Source: JANSYL01 sp963921255 (GTDB lineage Bacteria > Pseudomonadota > Alphaproteobacteria > Rhodobacterales > Rhodobacteraceae). From it: a DNA stretch of 64,000 bases. The notes under the pieces are model-generated. The model searched no databases, was not told where the DNA came from, and was given only the letters and a program-made list of their open reading frames with translations. Of the stretch, positions 18,650 to 27,328 are shown piece after piece; the stretch's first letter is position 1, and each line of letters begins with the position of its first letter. The position numbers and the translations under genes were made by a program. The DNA lies in contig CAWUEW020000001.1 of the NCBI GenBank assembly GCA_963921255.3, forward strand, positions 558,001 through 622,000. The letters are read 5' to 3'.

Positions 18650-18846
18650 TCCGAGGCGGGCGTCGCTGCCAGCTTTAGCGCATCATCCAAGACCGCTTCG
18701 TCCCCGATGTGATTGGCCAGGATCAGAACAAGCTGCGCATTCAATGCGTGGCTTTCCGCATCGCTCAACCCCTTATGCGCGGCCAGAAGGGCCGCGTAGA
18801 ACCGGTCGGGGTCGCTCAGGTTTGGTCGGGTCTCCAACGCGTCCAT
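18646..18846 (-). CDS. DUF2783 family small protein
   Basis: 66-residue protein with the DUF2783 pattern NLSDPDRFYAALLAAHKGLS and LNAQLVLILANHIGDE. Predicted soluble, helical, with no signal. The function is unknown. The start overlaps the stop of the FAD monooxygenase gene by one nucleotide (TAATG) behind GGGAGGG, so it is translationally coupled as the last gene of a six-gene operon. In other genomes this family also sits beside such monooxygenases (recalled, not checked), suggesting a small partner or regulator of the enzyme. Confidence 0.85.
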   Translation of the reverse strand: MDALETRPNLSDPDRFYAALLAAHKGLSDAESHALNAQLVLILANHIGDEAVLDDALKLAATPASD

Positions 18847-20402
18847 TACACACCCTCCCAAAGCGCGGCCAAAGCGGCACTGATTTCAGGACCATCGGCT
18901 GTGGTCCATCGCGCCGCGACCACCTGATCCGGTCGCACCAGATAAACCGCGTGCGGCGCCGACCCAAGATAACGGGCACGAATCTCATCCGTCGCGGGCA
19001 CATGCAGCGGGACTGTCCCGGCGACCTCGGGGGGCGCATCCGGGCCAATGGCCATCACAACCACATCGCGTCCCAAGGCGCTTAGGAGCCAACCGTTGTC
19101 CAATGGCGCGTCCGGTGCCACCGCCCCCGGTCGGCTTTCTGGCGGGAGCATCTCGGAATCCGGGGCCAGCCGGGTGGGATAGATGCATGGGTGCGACAGC
19201 CGGCCCGAGTTCACCATGGGGCGTGCGAAATCCGCCTTCGCTGCCAGGGCCAGAACCTGATCGCGGAACACGCGTTCGATCCCGTCATCGGGGGTCATGA
19301 ACCGGGTTGCCCGCGTTGAATTCGCGATGTTTTCGTCGGCGCCGTGCTGCCGCTCGCGATCATAGGCGTCCAGCAGCGTGCGCGGGGCCGCACCGGCCAC
19401 CACGGCTGCCAAGCGCCACCCCAAGGCGTCGACATCCTGCAGGCCGCCATTGCCGCCGCGCGCGCCGAAGGGGCTGACGACATGGGCGCTGTCCCCGACA
19501 AAGATCACCCGGTCGTGGACGAACTGCCCCAAGCGGCGGCACTGGAACGTGTAGACGCTGACCCAATCGAGGCGGAAATCAGAATGCCCCACGACCTTTT
19601 CGATGCGGGGGATGACACGCTCGGGTTGCTTTTCTGCCTCGGGGTCCGCGTCCCACCCGAGCAGCAGATCAATCCGGTAGATATTGTCGGGCTGCTTGTG
19701 CAGAAGGGCGGACTGTCCGGGATGGAAGATCGGCTCGAACCAAAACCGCCGCTCCGACGGGAAATCGGCCTCCATCTCGATATCGGCGATCAGGAACCGT
19801 TCCTCAAACAGTTCGCCATCGAAATCGAGGTTCATCATCTGGCGGATCGGCGATTTCGCCCCGTCGCACGCCAGCACGAAATCGGTCGTCAGATCGTAGG
19901 TGCCCTCGGGGGTTTCGATTCCGAGAACCGCGCCGTCGGCATCTTGTGAAAGGGACACGACCTTGTTCTTGAACCGTAAATCGACAAGCGCGGACGCCTC
20001 GCATTCTTCTACAAGATATTGCTCGATGTAGTATTGCTGAAGGTTTACGAAGGCCGGCATCTTGTGCCCGTCTTCCGGCAGCAGGTCGAAGTTGAACACC
20101 TCCTGACCCCGATGAAAGGTGCGCCCGACTTTCCAGGTGACACCCTTTTCTGCCACGCGCTCTCCGACGCCGATCCGATCCAGGATCTCAAGGCTGCGCT
20201 TGGACCAGCAGATGGCCCGCGATCCGACGGAAACGACGTTGTTGTCATCCAAGACAACCGTCTCGACCCCGAAGCGGGCCAATTCCAACGCAGCGGCCAG
20301 ACCGATTGGACCGGCGCCGACAATGACGACCTGTTTCCGGGTCTCGGGGGCATCCAAACCGGGAGGGCGGTGAAACGGGAAAGGTTTGTAGTCGTAGGGC
20401 AT
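18846..20402 (-). CDS. FAD-dependent aromatic-ring-type monooxygenase
   Basis: 518-residue flavoprotein of the p-hydroxybenzoate hydroxylase/MhpA group. The Rossmann motif GAGPIG is at residues 29-34, the RAICWSKRSLEIL segment follows, the DG motif is VLACDGAKSPIR, and the FAD-ribityl GD motif is FVGDSAHVVSPFGARGGNGG. The C-terminal part (about 400-518) is thioredoxin-like as in MhpA. It should hydroxylate a phenolic or similar ring using NAD(P)H and O2 (family inference). It lies in a compact operon with DinB-, MBL- and DUF2783-family genes but without a ring-cleavage dioxygenase. Confidence 0.88.
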   Translation of the reverse strand: MPYDYKPFPFHRPPGLDAPETRKQVVIVGAGPIGLAAALELARFGVETVVLDDNNVVSVGSRAICWSKRSLEILDRIGVGERVAEKGVTWKVGRTFHRGQEVFNFDLLPEDGHKMPAFVNLQQYYIEQYLVEECEASALVDLRFKNKVVSLSQDADGAVLGIETPEGTYDLTTDFVLACDGAKSPIRQMMNLDFDGELFEERFLIADIEMEADFPSERRFWFEPIFHPGQSALLHKQPDNIYRIDLLLGWDADPEAEKQPERVIPRIEKVVGHSDFRLDWVSVYTFQCRRLGQFVHDRVIFVGDSAHVVSPFGARGGNGGLQDVDALGWRLAAVVAGAAPRTLLDAYDRERQHGADENIANSTRATRFMTPDDGIERVFRDQVLALAAKADFARPMVNSGRLSHPCIYPTRLAPDSEMLPPESRPGAVAPDAPLDNGWLLSALGRDVVVMAIGPDAPPEVAGTVPLHVPATDEIRARYLGSAPHAVYLVRPDQVVAARWTTADGPEISAALAALWEGV

Positions 20403-20405
20403 CCG

Positions 20406-20672
20406 TCACCCCGTTCCGGTCAGGACGGGCGTCAGGACCATGACCACGAGAACGAAGGTTAGAAACAGGAACGTGTTGCGCTCCGACCGATCCTCGGGGG
20501 AGCGCCACCACACGCCGATCTGTTTCATCATGCCCCCGGTTCCCGGAACCATCTCCCCGGTCTCGTCCGAGTTCCGTGCGCGAAACCGAAACAGGATGCG
20601 GTAGGCCGTGAACGCCCAAACCAGAAACACGAGGCCCAACAGGACCACCCGAAAGATTGCCACACCGGTCAT
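20406..20672 (-). CDS. Small two-helix membrane protein
   Basis: 88 residues with a membrane helix near the N-terminus (about 5-27, IFRVVLLGLVFLVWAF) and another near the C-terminus (about 66-84). The middle loop is polar with GEMVPGTGGMMKQIGVWWRSPEDRSERN. No family recognised. The start overlaps the preceding gene by 4 nt (ATGA) and the stop is 3 nt before the FAD monooxygenase, so it belongs to that operon. Confidence 0.8.
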   Translation of the reverse strand: MTGVAIFRVVLLGLVFLVWAFTAYRILFRFRARNSDETGEMVPGTGGMMKQIGVWWRSPEDRSERNTFLFLTFVLVVMVLTPVLTGTG

Positions 20673-20872
20673 TCACTTTCCTTTCGCATCAGGGCCCGGG
20701 CCGAGAGGGCGGCCGTCCCGCTAAAGAACGCGCCGCCGATGACGGCGACTTCGATCCACTTCAGGCTATCCGTTCCGTGGAACAAGATCGCACCCAGGGT
20801 CAACGCCATCCCAAGCACCCCGATTGCAACACGCAGTTTGTGTTCGCCGCGGGAGGGGCCGAACCGGGTCAT
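20669..20872 (-). CDS. Small membrane protein of unknown function
   Basis: 67 residues with two predicted membrane helices (about 15-33, VAIGVLGMALTLGAILF, and 40-58). No family recognised. It overlaps both neighbours by 4 nt (ATGA on each side), which argues that it is real and translationally coupled. Together with the next gene it gives two small membrane proteins inside an otherwise soluble enzyme operon. Confidence 0.75.
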   Translation of the reverse strand: MTRFGPSRGEHKLRVAIGVLGMALTLGAILFHGTDSLKWIEVAVIGGAFFSGTAALSARALMRKESE

Positions 20873-21393
20873 GGTAACAGGGCCGCGGCTGTCGGAACGC
20901 GGCCAAAGTCGAGGTGGAAATCATCCAGTTGCGGCGGGGCGACGCCTGCGTGCTTCAATTGGACATGGGCCTGGCCGCGATGGTGGACCTGATGCTGGAA
21001 CAGGTGCAGCAGCAGGGCATCCACGCGCTCCTGCGCCATCTCGTCCCGGCGTTCCGTGTCCCGCATTGCCGCTAGCGTTTCGGGTGTCAGCGCGCGGCAA
21101 AAGGCCACCAGCCGGGCATCGACCTCGGCCTGGGCCTGGGCCAGCGCCGTGGCTGTCATGATTGGATCACGCGCATAAACCGACCGGCCACGCCCCCCGG
21201 CCTCCAACGCGTCCACGTAGTAGAGATCAACCTCGTAGATGTGGTCCAGAGTCGCCTGGAGCGAGTCAAAGAAGCCCGGGCGGGGCGCGCAAAAGGCTTC
21301 GTCCGACAACGCGGCGCAGGCCCCGTAGAAGGTCTGGTTCGCCCATGCGTTGTTGAGGGCCATGCGAAGGTAAGGGTCTATCGGTGTGTTCAT
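20869..21393 (-). CDS. DinB-family four-helix protein
   Basis: 174-residue DinB/YfiT-like protein. Candidate metal ligands are the histidine in ATLDHIYEVD and the pair in LFQHQVHHRGQ, the usual three-histidine nickel/zinc site. Such folds serve as thiol-dependent isomerases or transferases (maleylpyruvate isomerase is one example) or have unknown roles. The start is the ATG of MNTPIDPYL, which overlaps the MBL-gene stop by 4 nt. Confidence 0.88.
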   Translation of the reverse strand: MNTPIDPYLRMALNNAWANQTFYGACAALSDEAFCAPRPGFFDSLQATLDHIYEVDLYYVDALEAGGRGRSVYARDPIMTATALAQAQAEVDARLVAFCRALTPETLAAMRDTERRDEMAQERVDALLLHLFQHQVHHRGQAHVQLKHAGVAPPQLDDFHLDFGRVPTAAALLP

Positions 21394-22340
21394 CCTTGCA
21401 GCGCCGCCCACATCGCGGCGTCCCGTTCCGCGGTCCAGATGCGCGGCGTGTCGATCCCCTGCGCCTCGTCGAACGCGCGGGCCACGTTGAAGGGCAGGCA
21501 GTGTTCGTAGATCGCGAAATCGGAAAACTTCGGATCACAGGCGGCGCGGACGGCATCCCAGGCCTCCTTCAGGGATCCACCGCGTGCGGCGACGCGGGCG
21601 GCGGGCGCATAGGTGCTGTCGACGAAATCACGGGTCGAGGCGATGGCACGGGCCACCATATCTTCACCGACCAAGGCGTCCCCCCGCCCGGGCGCGATCG
21701 AACGCGGTTGGTAGGCCGCAATCTGATCGAGGGTTGCACCCCATTCGGTCAGATGACCGTCGCCGCAGTAGCAGGCCGAGTGATATTCCACGTTATCGCC
21801 GGTGAACATCACCTCCTGATCGGGCACCCAAACAACCGCATCCCCTGCTGTGTGGGCGCGCCCAGGGCAAAACAGATCAATGCGGCGGTTGCCCAGATAC
21901 ACTGTCATCCGGTCCGAAAACGTTGTCGTTGGCCAGGTCAGCCCGGGGATTTCTTCGTGGCCTTCGAACAGGCGGGGAAAGCGGGCAAACTCACTGTCCC
22001 AATCCTCCTGGCCGCGTTCGGCGACCATCGCGCGGGCCGTGTCGGACATCAGGATTTGCCCGGCACCATAGGCCGACGCCCCCAAAACCCGCACGGCATG
22101 ATAGTGGGTCAACACCAGGTGGCTGATCGGTTTATCCGTCACCGAGCGCACGCACTCGATGACTTTGCGGGCCAGCCGGGGCGTGGCCTGTGCTTCCACG
22201 ATCATCACACTGTCATCGCCGATGATGACACCGGTGTTCGGATCCCCCTCCGCCGTGAAGGCATAGAGACCGTCGCCGATTTCTGTGAAGCTGATCTGCT
22301 TTTCGGTCAGATCGCCAGCGCTGGCGAACCCTTTGGTCAT
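21390..22340 (-). CDS. MBL-fold protein with altered metal motif
   Basis: 316-residue metallo-beta-lactamase-fold protein, first gene of a six-gene operon and preceded by GGAGGGG. The motif usually HxHxDH reads H79-Y-H81-A-V83-R84 (THYHAVRVLGASA), so the usual Asp and His ligands are replaced. Later ligands look present (GRAHTAGDAVVW, FTGDNVEYHSA). The same substitution seems typical of this subfamily (recalled). It may bind one metal or use different chemistry. No signal peptide. Confidence 0.88.
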   Translation of the reverse strand: MTKGFASAGDLTEKQISFTEIGDGLYAFTAEGDPNTGVIIGDDSVMIVEAQATPRLARKVIECVRSVTDKPISHLVLTHYHAVRVLGASAYGAGQILMSDTARAMVAERGQEDWDSEFARFPRLFEGHEEIPGLTWPTTTFSDRMTVYLGNRRIDLFCPGRAHTAGDAVVWVPDQEVMFTGDNVEYHSACYCGDGHLTEWGATLDQIAAYQPRSIAPGRGDALVGEDMVARAIASTRDFVDSTYAPAARVAARGGSLKEAWDAVRAACDPKFSDFAIYEHCLPFNVARAFDEAQGIDTPRIWTAERDAAMWAALQG

Positions 22341-22458
22341 GTCGACCCCTCCTTCGTCCTCGCCCAAGTCTCGCAAAGCGCAGCACGGCTTTCTAGGGGT
22401 TTTCGTCCGGCCCGCGCTCTGGCAGGACAGATGCAAGGATTCAGCGTGAGAGGCGGTC

Positions 22459-22941
22459 GTGGCGCAAAATTCGGTGAAAGAAGCGGAGCTTGACGAAAAA
22501 GACCGCGCCATATTGCAGGTTTTGCAGCGCCAGGGCCGCATGACCCATACCGAGCTGTCCGAGGCGGTGCACCTCTCGCCCTCTGCCTGCCACCGGCGCG
22601 TGCAGCGGCTGGAGACCGCCGGCGTGATCCGCGACTATGTCGCCTTGCTGGCCCCACGCGCTGTGGGACGCGTCACGACCGTTTTCGTCGAGATCAAGTT
22701 GTCCGGCCAATCCGACGAAACCCTCGACGCGTTCGAGCGCGCGGTCGCCTTGGTGCCCGACGTGTTGGAATGTCACCTGATGGCGGGCACGGCGGATTAT
22801 CTGCTCAAGGTCGTGGCTCGCGACAGCGAGGATTTTGCGCGCATCCATCGCCAGCATCTGGCGCGTCAGCCCGGCGTGGCACAGATGCAATCAAGCTTCG
22901 CGCTGAAGACGGTTTTCAAGACGACGGCCTTGCCGGTTTAG
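22459..22941 (+). CDS. Lrp/AsnC-family transcriptional regulator
   Basis: 160-residue regulator with an N-terminal HTH (LDEKDRAILQVLQRQGRMT ... LSPSACHRRVQRLE) and a C-terminal RAM ligand-binding domain (ECHLMAGTADYLLKVVA). The start is GTG. It is divergent from the MBL-monooxygenase operon across 118 bp and convergent with azlD, overlapping within TTAG. It could control either the operon or the azlCD amino-acid exporter; both are plausible, because Lrp proteins often regulate AzlCD-type exporters. Confidence 0.94.
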   Translation: MAQNSVKEAELDEKDRAILQVLQRQGRMTHTELSEAVHLSPSACHRRVQRLETAGVIRDYVALLAPRAVGRVTTVFVEIKLSGQSDETLDAFERAVALVPDVLECHLMAGTADYLLKVVARDSEDFARIHRQHLARQPGVAQMQSSFALKTVFKTTALPV

Positions 22942-23267
22942 CCCACCAGCCAGCCCAATCCCAACAGCGTGCCCATTCCCGCCGCCATGGCCCAGATCGC
23001 ATTCTTGGTCAGATACCCCGCCGCCAGTGCCGCCCCGGCCGCCGCGATACGGATGGGGTCTGCGCTGTCATCACCCGGCGGCGGGGCGAGGATCAGGGGC
23101 GTCACCATCGCCGGAAGGATCGCGACCGCCGTGTACCGCAGGTGGCGGAGCACCCATGGGGCCAGCGGGCGATCCCCGATCAGCCCGAGGAAAGAAAACC
23201 GGATCAAGAAGGTGCCAACCCCAAGCACCGCGATGATCAGCCAGATTTCGCCGCTGGAGTAATTCAC
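22938..23267 (-). CDS. azlD: AzlD-family branched-chain amino acid exporter subunit
   Basis: 109-residue membrane protein with about four helices, the small partner of AzlC. It starts with GTG overlapping the azlC stop (GTGA) and reads WLIIAVLGVGTFLIRFSF and LPAMVTPLILAP, as in the AzlD family. With AzlC it forms a LIV-E type exporter for branched-chain amino acids (family inference). Its stop overlaps that of the Lrp gene. Confidence 0.93.
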   Translation of the reverse strand: MNYSSGEIWLIIAVLGVGTFLIRFSFLGLIGDRPLAPWVLRHLRYTAVAILPAMVTPLILAPPPGDDSADPIRIAAAGAALAAGYLTKNAIWAMAAGMGTLLGLGWLVG

Positions 23268-23980
23268 GGCGCCGCCTTCGCCCGGTCGACCCGGCGCTCA
23301 ATTTCAGCCCCCACGATCATGCCGGCCAGTCCCGCAATCAGCAGCCACAGGTTCCATGGCAACCCGGCCAGCAATACCGCCACAACGACCGAGGCAAAGG
23401 CCGCGCCGACATGGGCCACCGTGCGCAGCGCGGGTCCGAGGATCGCCAGAAAGGCAATCGGGACGGCAAAATCCAGCCCGTATTCGGGCGGGATCGCGGC
23501 CCCCACCAAGGCACCGAGATAGCTTGCGCCAATCCACAGCGGGATGATGGGCGTCGCAGTGCCCCAGAAGAACGCGATGCGCTCGGCCAGCGTCTGGTTC
23601 GGGCGCTCTTCGAACTCCTGGTTGGACAGGGCATAGGTTTGATCGACGTTCATGTACGCGATGAAGATCCGCTGCCACAGCGGTGCCGGCCCAAGAAACG
23701 GCGCGAGCGAGGCCGAATACATGGCCATCCGCAGGTTCACCGCCAAGGCCGACGCCAGAACCACCCAGACCGGTGCGTTCTCGGTCATCAGTTGCAATGC
23801 GGTCAATTGCGAGGCCCCGGCAATCACAAGGATCGTCATGCCCATGGTCTGGACCATATCCAGACCCGCCTCGATCGCGACCACGCCGAAGATCAGGCCA
23901 AAGGGCACCACCACAAAAGAAAAGGGCAGAGCGTTCAGCACACCGCGCCGATAGGCCGTCTTTGGGCTGGTGGTGGACAT
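23264..23980 (-). CDS. azlC: AzlC-family branched-chain amino acid exporter subunit
   Basis: 238-residue inner-membrane protein with six to eight helices. It reads FVVVPFGLIFGVVAIEAGLD, VIAGASQLTALQLM and NLRMAMYSASLAPFL, the conserved core of AzlC. The start MSTTSPKTAYRRGV was chosen because the long in-frame extension runs antisense through mobA. It is coupled to azlD by a GTGA overlap and divergent from mobA over about 108 bp. Confidence 0.94.
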   Translation of the reverse strand: MSTTSPKTAYRRGVLNALPFSFVVVPFGLIFGVVAIEAGLDMVQTMGMTILVIAGASQLTALQLMTENAPVWVVLASALAVNLRMAMYSASLAPFLGPAPLWQRIFIAYMNVDQTYALSNQEFEERPNQTLAERIAFFWGTATPIIPLWIGASYLGALVGAAIPPEYGLDFAVPIAFLAILGPALRTVAHVGAAFASVVVAVLLAGLPWNLWLLIAGLAGMIVGAEIERRVDRAKAAP

Positions 23981-24088
23981 GGGGACCGCGCTACCTTTTT
24001 CAAAGCACACGGGCCGCTTAGACCGCGGCGCGGCTGGATGCAATCGACGTGCGTTTATCGCGTGGTTCACGAAGGGTGATGGGTCAAC

Positions 24089-25537
24089 ATGACAGTGCCC
24101 GGTGTCATACTCGCTGGCGGCGCCTCCCGCCGGATGGGGCGCGACAAAGCCATGGTTGCCCTCGGCGGGCGACCGCTGCTTGCGCATGTGCGGACACGGC
24201 TGGCGCCGCAATGCACAGCCCTTGCCATCAACGCGGCCGAGGATCTCGCCGGATCGGGCCTGACTGTTTTGCCGGATGGGGCATTTGCGGGCTGTGGTCC
24301 TTTGGCGGGCATCCTTGCGGCATTGGATTGGGGCGCGGCCCAGGGTGCGGCCCGCGTCCTGACCGCCCCGGTGGACACCCCGTTCTTGCCCTGGGATCTG
24401 GTGCGCCAATTGTCGGCATCGCGCGCTCCGATCGCGCTGGCAGCGACCCCGGACGGTCTGCATGGCACCGTCGGGCTGTGGTCTGTCGGGCTGCGCGACG
24501 CGCTGCAGGCCGCGTTGGAGGCCGGTGCGCGCAAGGTGACCGCGTTCACCGATGCGCATGGGGCTGAAGCCGTGCCGTTCGCGACCGATCCCCTGTCCTC
24601 ATTCCTCAACGTGAACAAGCCAGAGGATCTTGCGGTGGCCGAGGACGCATGGTCCTCCGCCGGTGCCGCGCGGTTCGACACGATCGTCATGGTAGATTGG
24701 TCGGCGGCGTCCAAGCCAACGCCGGTCCGACCGTCCGAGAACGCAATCCATATCGCGACCGCGCGATCCGCAGAGGTCGCGCCGCGCTATGCCCGGACTC
24801 GGTCCGAGGCGATGACCTATATCGAAACGCTTTGCGAACAGGCCCTGTCCAGCGGGGAACGGGTGCTGATCGGCTTTGACTTCCCGTTTGGATATCCCGC
24901 CGGGTTTGCGGCCGCGCTGACCGGGAAATCCGATCCGTTCGCGGTGTGGCGCTGGCTGGCGGCGCAGGTGACCGACACGGACACGAATGCCAACAACCGG
25001 TTGGATGTGGCCGATGCAATCAATGGCCTCTTTTCGCCAGAGGGGCCGTTTTGGTCGCATCCCGCCACGGCGCAGCCGGCGCATGTCCCGTTTCGAAAAC
25101 CGCCCTTTGAGGGCTTCCCCTTTGCCGAGCGTCGGCGAGTCGAAACCGTGGCCCGTGGGGCCAGCACCTGTTTCCAGTTGTTCGGGGCGGGTGCGGTGGC
25201 CAGTCAGTCCCTCCTGGGCCTGCCGCGCCTTCAGGGATTGCGCACGCGTTTTGGCGATGATCTTGCTGTCAGGCCATTTGAGACCCGCGATGCCCCCATC
25301 ATCCTGACCGAGATGTATCCGTCACTCCTGGCGCAAGAGGTGGCCGCGCGCGCCTTTCCGGACGAAGTCAAAGACGCCACGCAAGTCCGCGTGATGGCCG
25401 AGGCGGCGGCGGGTCTGTCTGCCGGGGATCTGGACCGGATGTTGCGATCCGGGGACCGCGAAGAAGGGTGGATTTTCGGGCTTGATGACCTCGACACGCT
25501 GCGGTCCGGGCTCGGTCCGCGCGCGGCTGTCCGCTAG
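24089..25537 (+). CDS. mobA: MobA guanylyltransferase fused to a second domain
   Basis: 482 residues. The first 190 or so are MobA, which adds GMP to molybdenum cofactor: LAGGASRRMGRDKAM, GPLAGILAALDWG, LTAPVDTPFLPW. MobA usually stops near 190-200. Here the frame continues through FDTIVMVDWSAASKP (about residue 196) into a roughly 285-residue domain with VLIGFDFPFGYPAGF, FEGFPFAERRRVE and TEMYPSLLAQEV. In relatives the second domain seems to be a separate protein named after molybdopterin guanine dinucleotide synthesis (recalled). It has a possible RNase-H-like/DUF429-like look. Function of that half is unknown. Confidence 0.88.
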   Translation: MTVPGVILAGGASRRMGRDKAMVALGGRPLLAHVRTRLAPQCTALAINAAEDLAGSGLTVLPDGAFAGCGPLAGILAALDWGAAQGAARVLTAPVDTPFLPWDLVRQLSASRAPIALAATPDGLHGTVGLWSVGLRDALQAALEAGARKVTAFTDAHGAEAVPFATDPLSSFLNVNKPEDLAVAEDAWSSAGAARFDTIVMVDWSAASKPTPVRPSENAIHIATARSAEVAPRYARTRSEAMTYIETLCEQALSSGERVLIGFDFPFGYPAGFAAALTGKSDPFAVWRWLAAQVTDTDTNANNRLDVADAINGLFSPEGPFWSHPATAQPAHVPFRKPPFEGFPFAERRRVETVARGASTCFQLFGAGAVASQSLLGLPRLQGLRTRFGDDLAVRPFETRDAPIILTEMYPSLLAQEVAARAFPDEVKDATQVRVMAEAAAGLSAGDLDRMLRSGDREEGWIFGLDDLDTLRSGLGPRAAVR

Positions 25538-25547
25538 GCCTTGCAGG

Positions 25548-26561
25548 TCAGTCGAACGTCCCCGTCACGCGCCCAAGCAACATGAAGGCGCGCGCCGTGC
25601 GCGTGTTGGCCAGATCGGAGATGTCCTCGTCGCTGGCATTCTTCGCAAACTCGGTGAACGTCCGGTCAAAGTGGCGCAAGAAATGGTGCACCGCGTCGCG
25701 GAACACCGGGTCTTTGCGCATCCGGCCCGCCGCCAGCACGAGGGAGGAGCGATCGTGGATGCCCCCCAAGGCCGCAACACTGCGGCCGCGTTCCCCTTCG
25801 GCGAACTTGCGCCAGATCTCGGGGCGGGCGCGGTCGGGCCGCAGGTCATCCATGTAGATGCCATCCTGGCTGAGCAGGGTCAGCGCATCCTGGCTGGCGC
25901 GCACCAGCCGCTCGGTCGCGGGATCTTCCAACGCCCGGCGCAAGGTGCGGAAGCCTTCCTTGTCATGCTCATTCTCGGGGAAATTCATCGCCTTGATGAA
26001 ATCCGCGACCGAGATCGGCTCTTTCTCCGCCGGGGCGCTGAGTGCAAGGGATGGCTGCGGCGCCTCGACCTGGGCCTCCTGTTGGGCCACGGCTGCGCGT
26101 TCTTCGGCGGGCGCCGTGGCGCGCATCGTCGTAAACGTGGCAAGCTTGGTTTCCGCGTCGCGCTGTGCGGCCACCAATTGGTCCAGCTTCTTCACGACAT
26201 CAGGTTGCAGGTCCAACGCCGCGCTTTGCTGCTGGTCGACATAGGCCGCCCGCATGGCTTCGATCGAGGCCTGCAGGCGCGACGCCTCCTCCCTCAGCGT
26301 GCGCGCCGTCCGCGCGGCGGTGGCGGCCACCCAGATCAGTGCGACGGGCATCAGCACCGCCAAAGCCGCCAAAATCGCATTCAGGGCAGGGGCCCCTGAC
26401 GGGTCGTCAGGCGTGGTGCTGTTCGAGAAAAAGTAGGCCACGGCGCCAAGCCACAACAGCGTCAGGATCGCGGCGAACACCTCGATCCCGGTCAATCGCC
26501 CCCGCGGCGTATCGCGGGGATACAGCCCTAGATCAAGGGATGTCGGCTTGGGGTCGTCCAA
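25548..26561 (-). CDS. Conserved membrane protein of unknown function
   Basis: 337 residues. Two membrane helices (about 25-45 and 62-82) are followed by a long charged coiled coil (about 88-150, rich in Ala/Glu/Gln), an Ala/Pro/Glu linker, and a soluble C-terminal helical domain (about 180-337) with ISVADFIKAMNFPE and DPVFRDAVHHFLRHFDRTF. No family recognised, though the design resembles an envelope scaffold. It starts with TTG behind AGGA, since no ATG or GTG fits. It ends 10 nt from the convergent mobA. Confidence 0.82.
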   Translation of the reverse strand: MDDPKPTSLDLGLYPRDTPRGRLTGIEVFAAILTLLWLGAVAYFFSNSTTPDDPSGAPALNAILAALAVLMPVALIWVAATAARTARTLREEASRLQASIEAMRAAYVDQQQSAALDLQPDVVKKLDQLVAAQRDAETKLATFTTMRATAPAEERAAVAQQEAQVEAPQPSLALSAPAEKEPISVADFIKAMNFPENEHDKEGFRTLRRALEDPATERLVRASQDALTLLSQDGIYMDDLRPDRARPEIWRKFAEGERGRSVAALGGIHDRSSLVLAAGRMRKDPVFRDAVHHFLRHFDRTFTEFAKNASDEDISDLANTRTARAFMLLGRVTGTFD

Positions 26562-26600
26562 TATCGTGTGTCCTACAGGCCCAATGCCCGAGCTTTGTGA

Positions 26601-27068
26601 TCAGACGTAGGAGATCGACAAAATCTCGTAGTCCTTGCTGCCACCCGGGGTCTTGACCTCAACACTGTCACCTTCGTCCTTGCCGATCAAGGCACGTGCC
26701 AAAGGCGATTTGATGTTGAGCAGGCCCTTTTCGATGTCGGCCTCGGCCTCGCCGACGATCTGATAGGTCTTCTCGACATCATCTTCGTCCACCAGAACCA
26801 CGGTCGCGCCAAACTTGATGGCCCCCGACAGGGTCGACGGATCAATGACCTGGGCCAGGCTGATCATCCCTTCGAGTTCCTTGATGCGGCCCTCGATAAA
26901 GGACTGCTTTTCCTTCGCGGAATGGTATTCGGCGTTCTCCGACAAATCCCCGTGCTCACGCGCTTCGGCGATGGCCTGGATGATGGCCGGACGCTCGACG
27001 CTCTTGAGCTGCTTCAATTCGTTGTTCAGGGCCTGGAGGCCCGACGGGGTCATCGGGATCTTGTCCAT
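26601..27068 (-). CDS. greA: Transcription elongation factor GreA
   Basis: 155-residue factor that stimulates RNA cleavage by backtracked RNA polymerase. The N-terminal coiled coil carries the acidic tip EAREHGDLSENAEYHSAKE and the C-terminal FKBP-like domain ends SPLARALIGKDEGDSVEV. It matches the family in length and start (MDKIPMTPSGL). Transcribed leftward, about 115 bp after the small lipoprotein gene, with its own upstream gap. Confidence 0.97.
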   Translation of the reverse strand: MDKIPMTPSGLQALNNELKQLKSVERPAIIQAIAEAREHGDLSENAEYHSAKEKQSFIEGRIKELEGMISLAQVIDPSTLSGAIKFGATVVLVDEDDVEKTYQIVGEAEADIEKGLLNIKSPLARALIGKDEGDSVEVKTPGGSKDYEILSISYV

Positions 27069-27184
27069 GGATCAGCTTTGAACCTTCGAAGAAAAACTGG
27101 TGATTTTGGCCGTTCAAGCTTGGCACGTTAGGCGCAATCGGGGCGGGGTTCAACGGGGCTTTTGCGGCGGGCGGCGGCCAAGGC

Positions 27185-27328
27185 TCAGGCGCTGACCCCC
27201 AGGCTGGACGTGCCGGTGATGGTCACGCCGGGCGCGGGGCGCGGCTCGGGGCGTTCGGGTTCACCATCCACGCCACAGGCCGCGACAAGCGCGACCAACA
27301 GGACCACTCCCAATCCGCGCAGGGTCAT
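27185..27328 (-). CDS. Small lipoprotein downstream of argH (LptM/YifL-like candidate)
   Basis: A 47-residue lipoprotein. A short signal (LRGLGVVLLVALVA) ends in the lipobox ALVAAC, and the mature part begins CGVDGEPERPEPRPAP and is Pro-rich. Start overlaps the argH stop by 4 nt (ATGA) with GGAG upstream, so it is translationally coupled. The CGxxGxxxxP start and the place between argH and where lysA often sits recall LptM/YifL, the lipoprotein that helps LptD fold in E. coli. That identity is inferred. Confidence 0.72.
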   Translation of the reverse strand: MTLRGLGVVLLVALVAACGVDGEPERPEPRPAPGVTITGTSSLGVSA

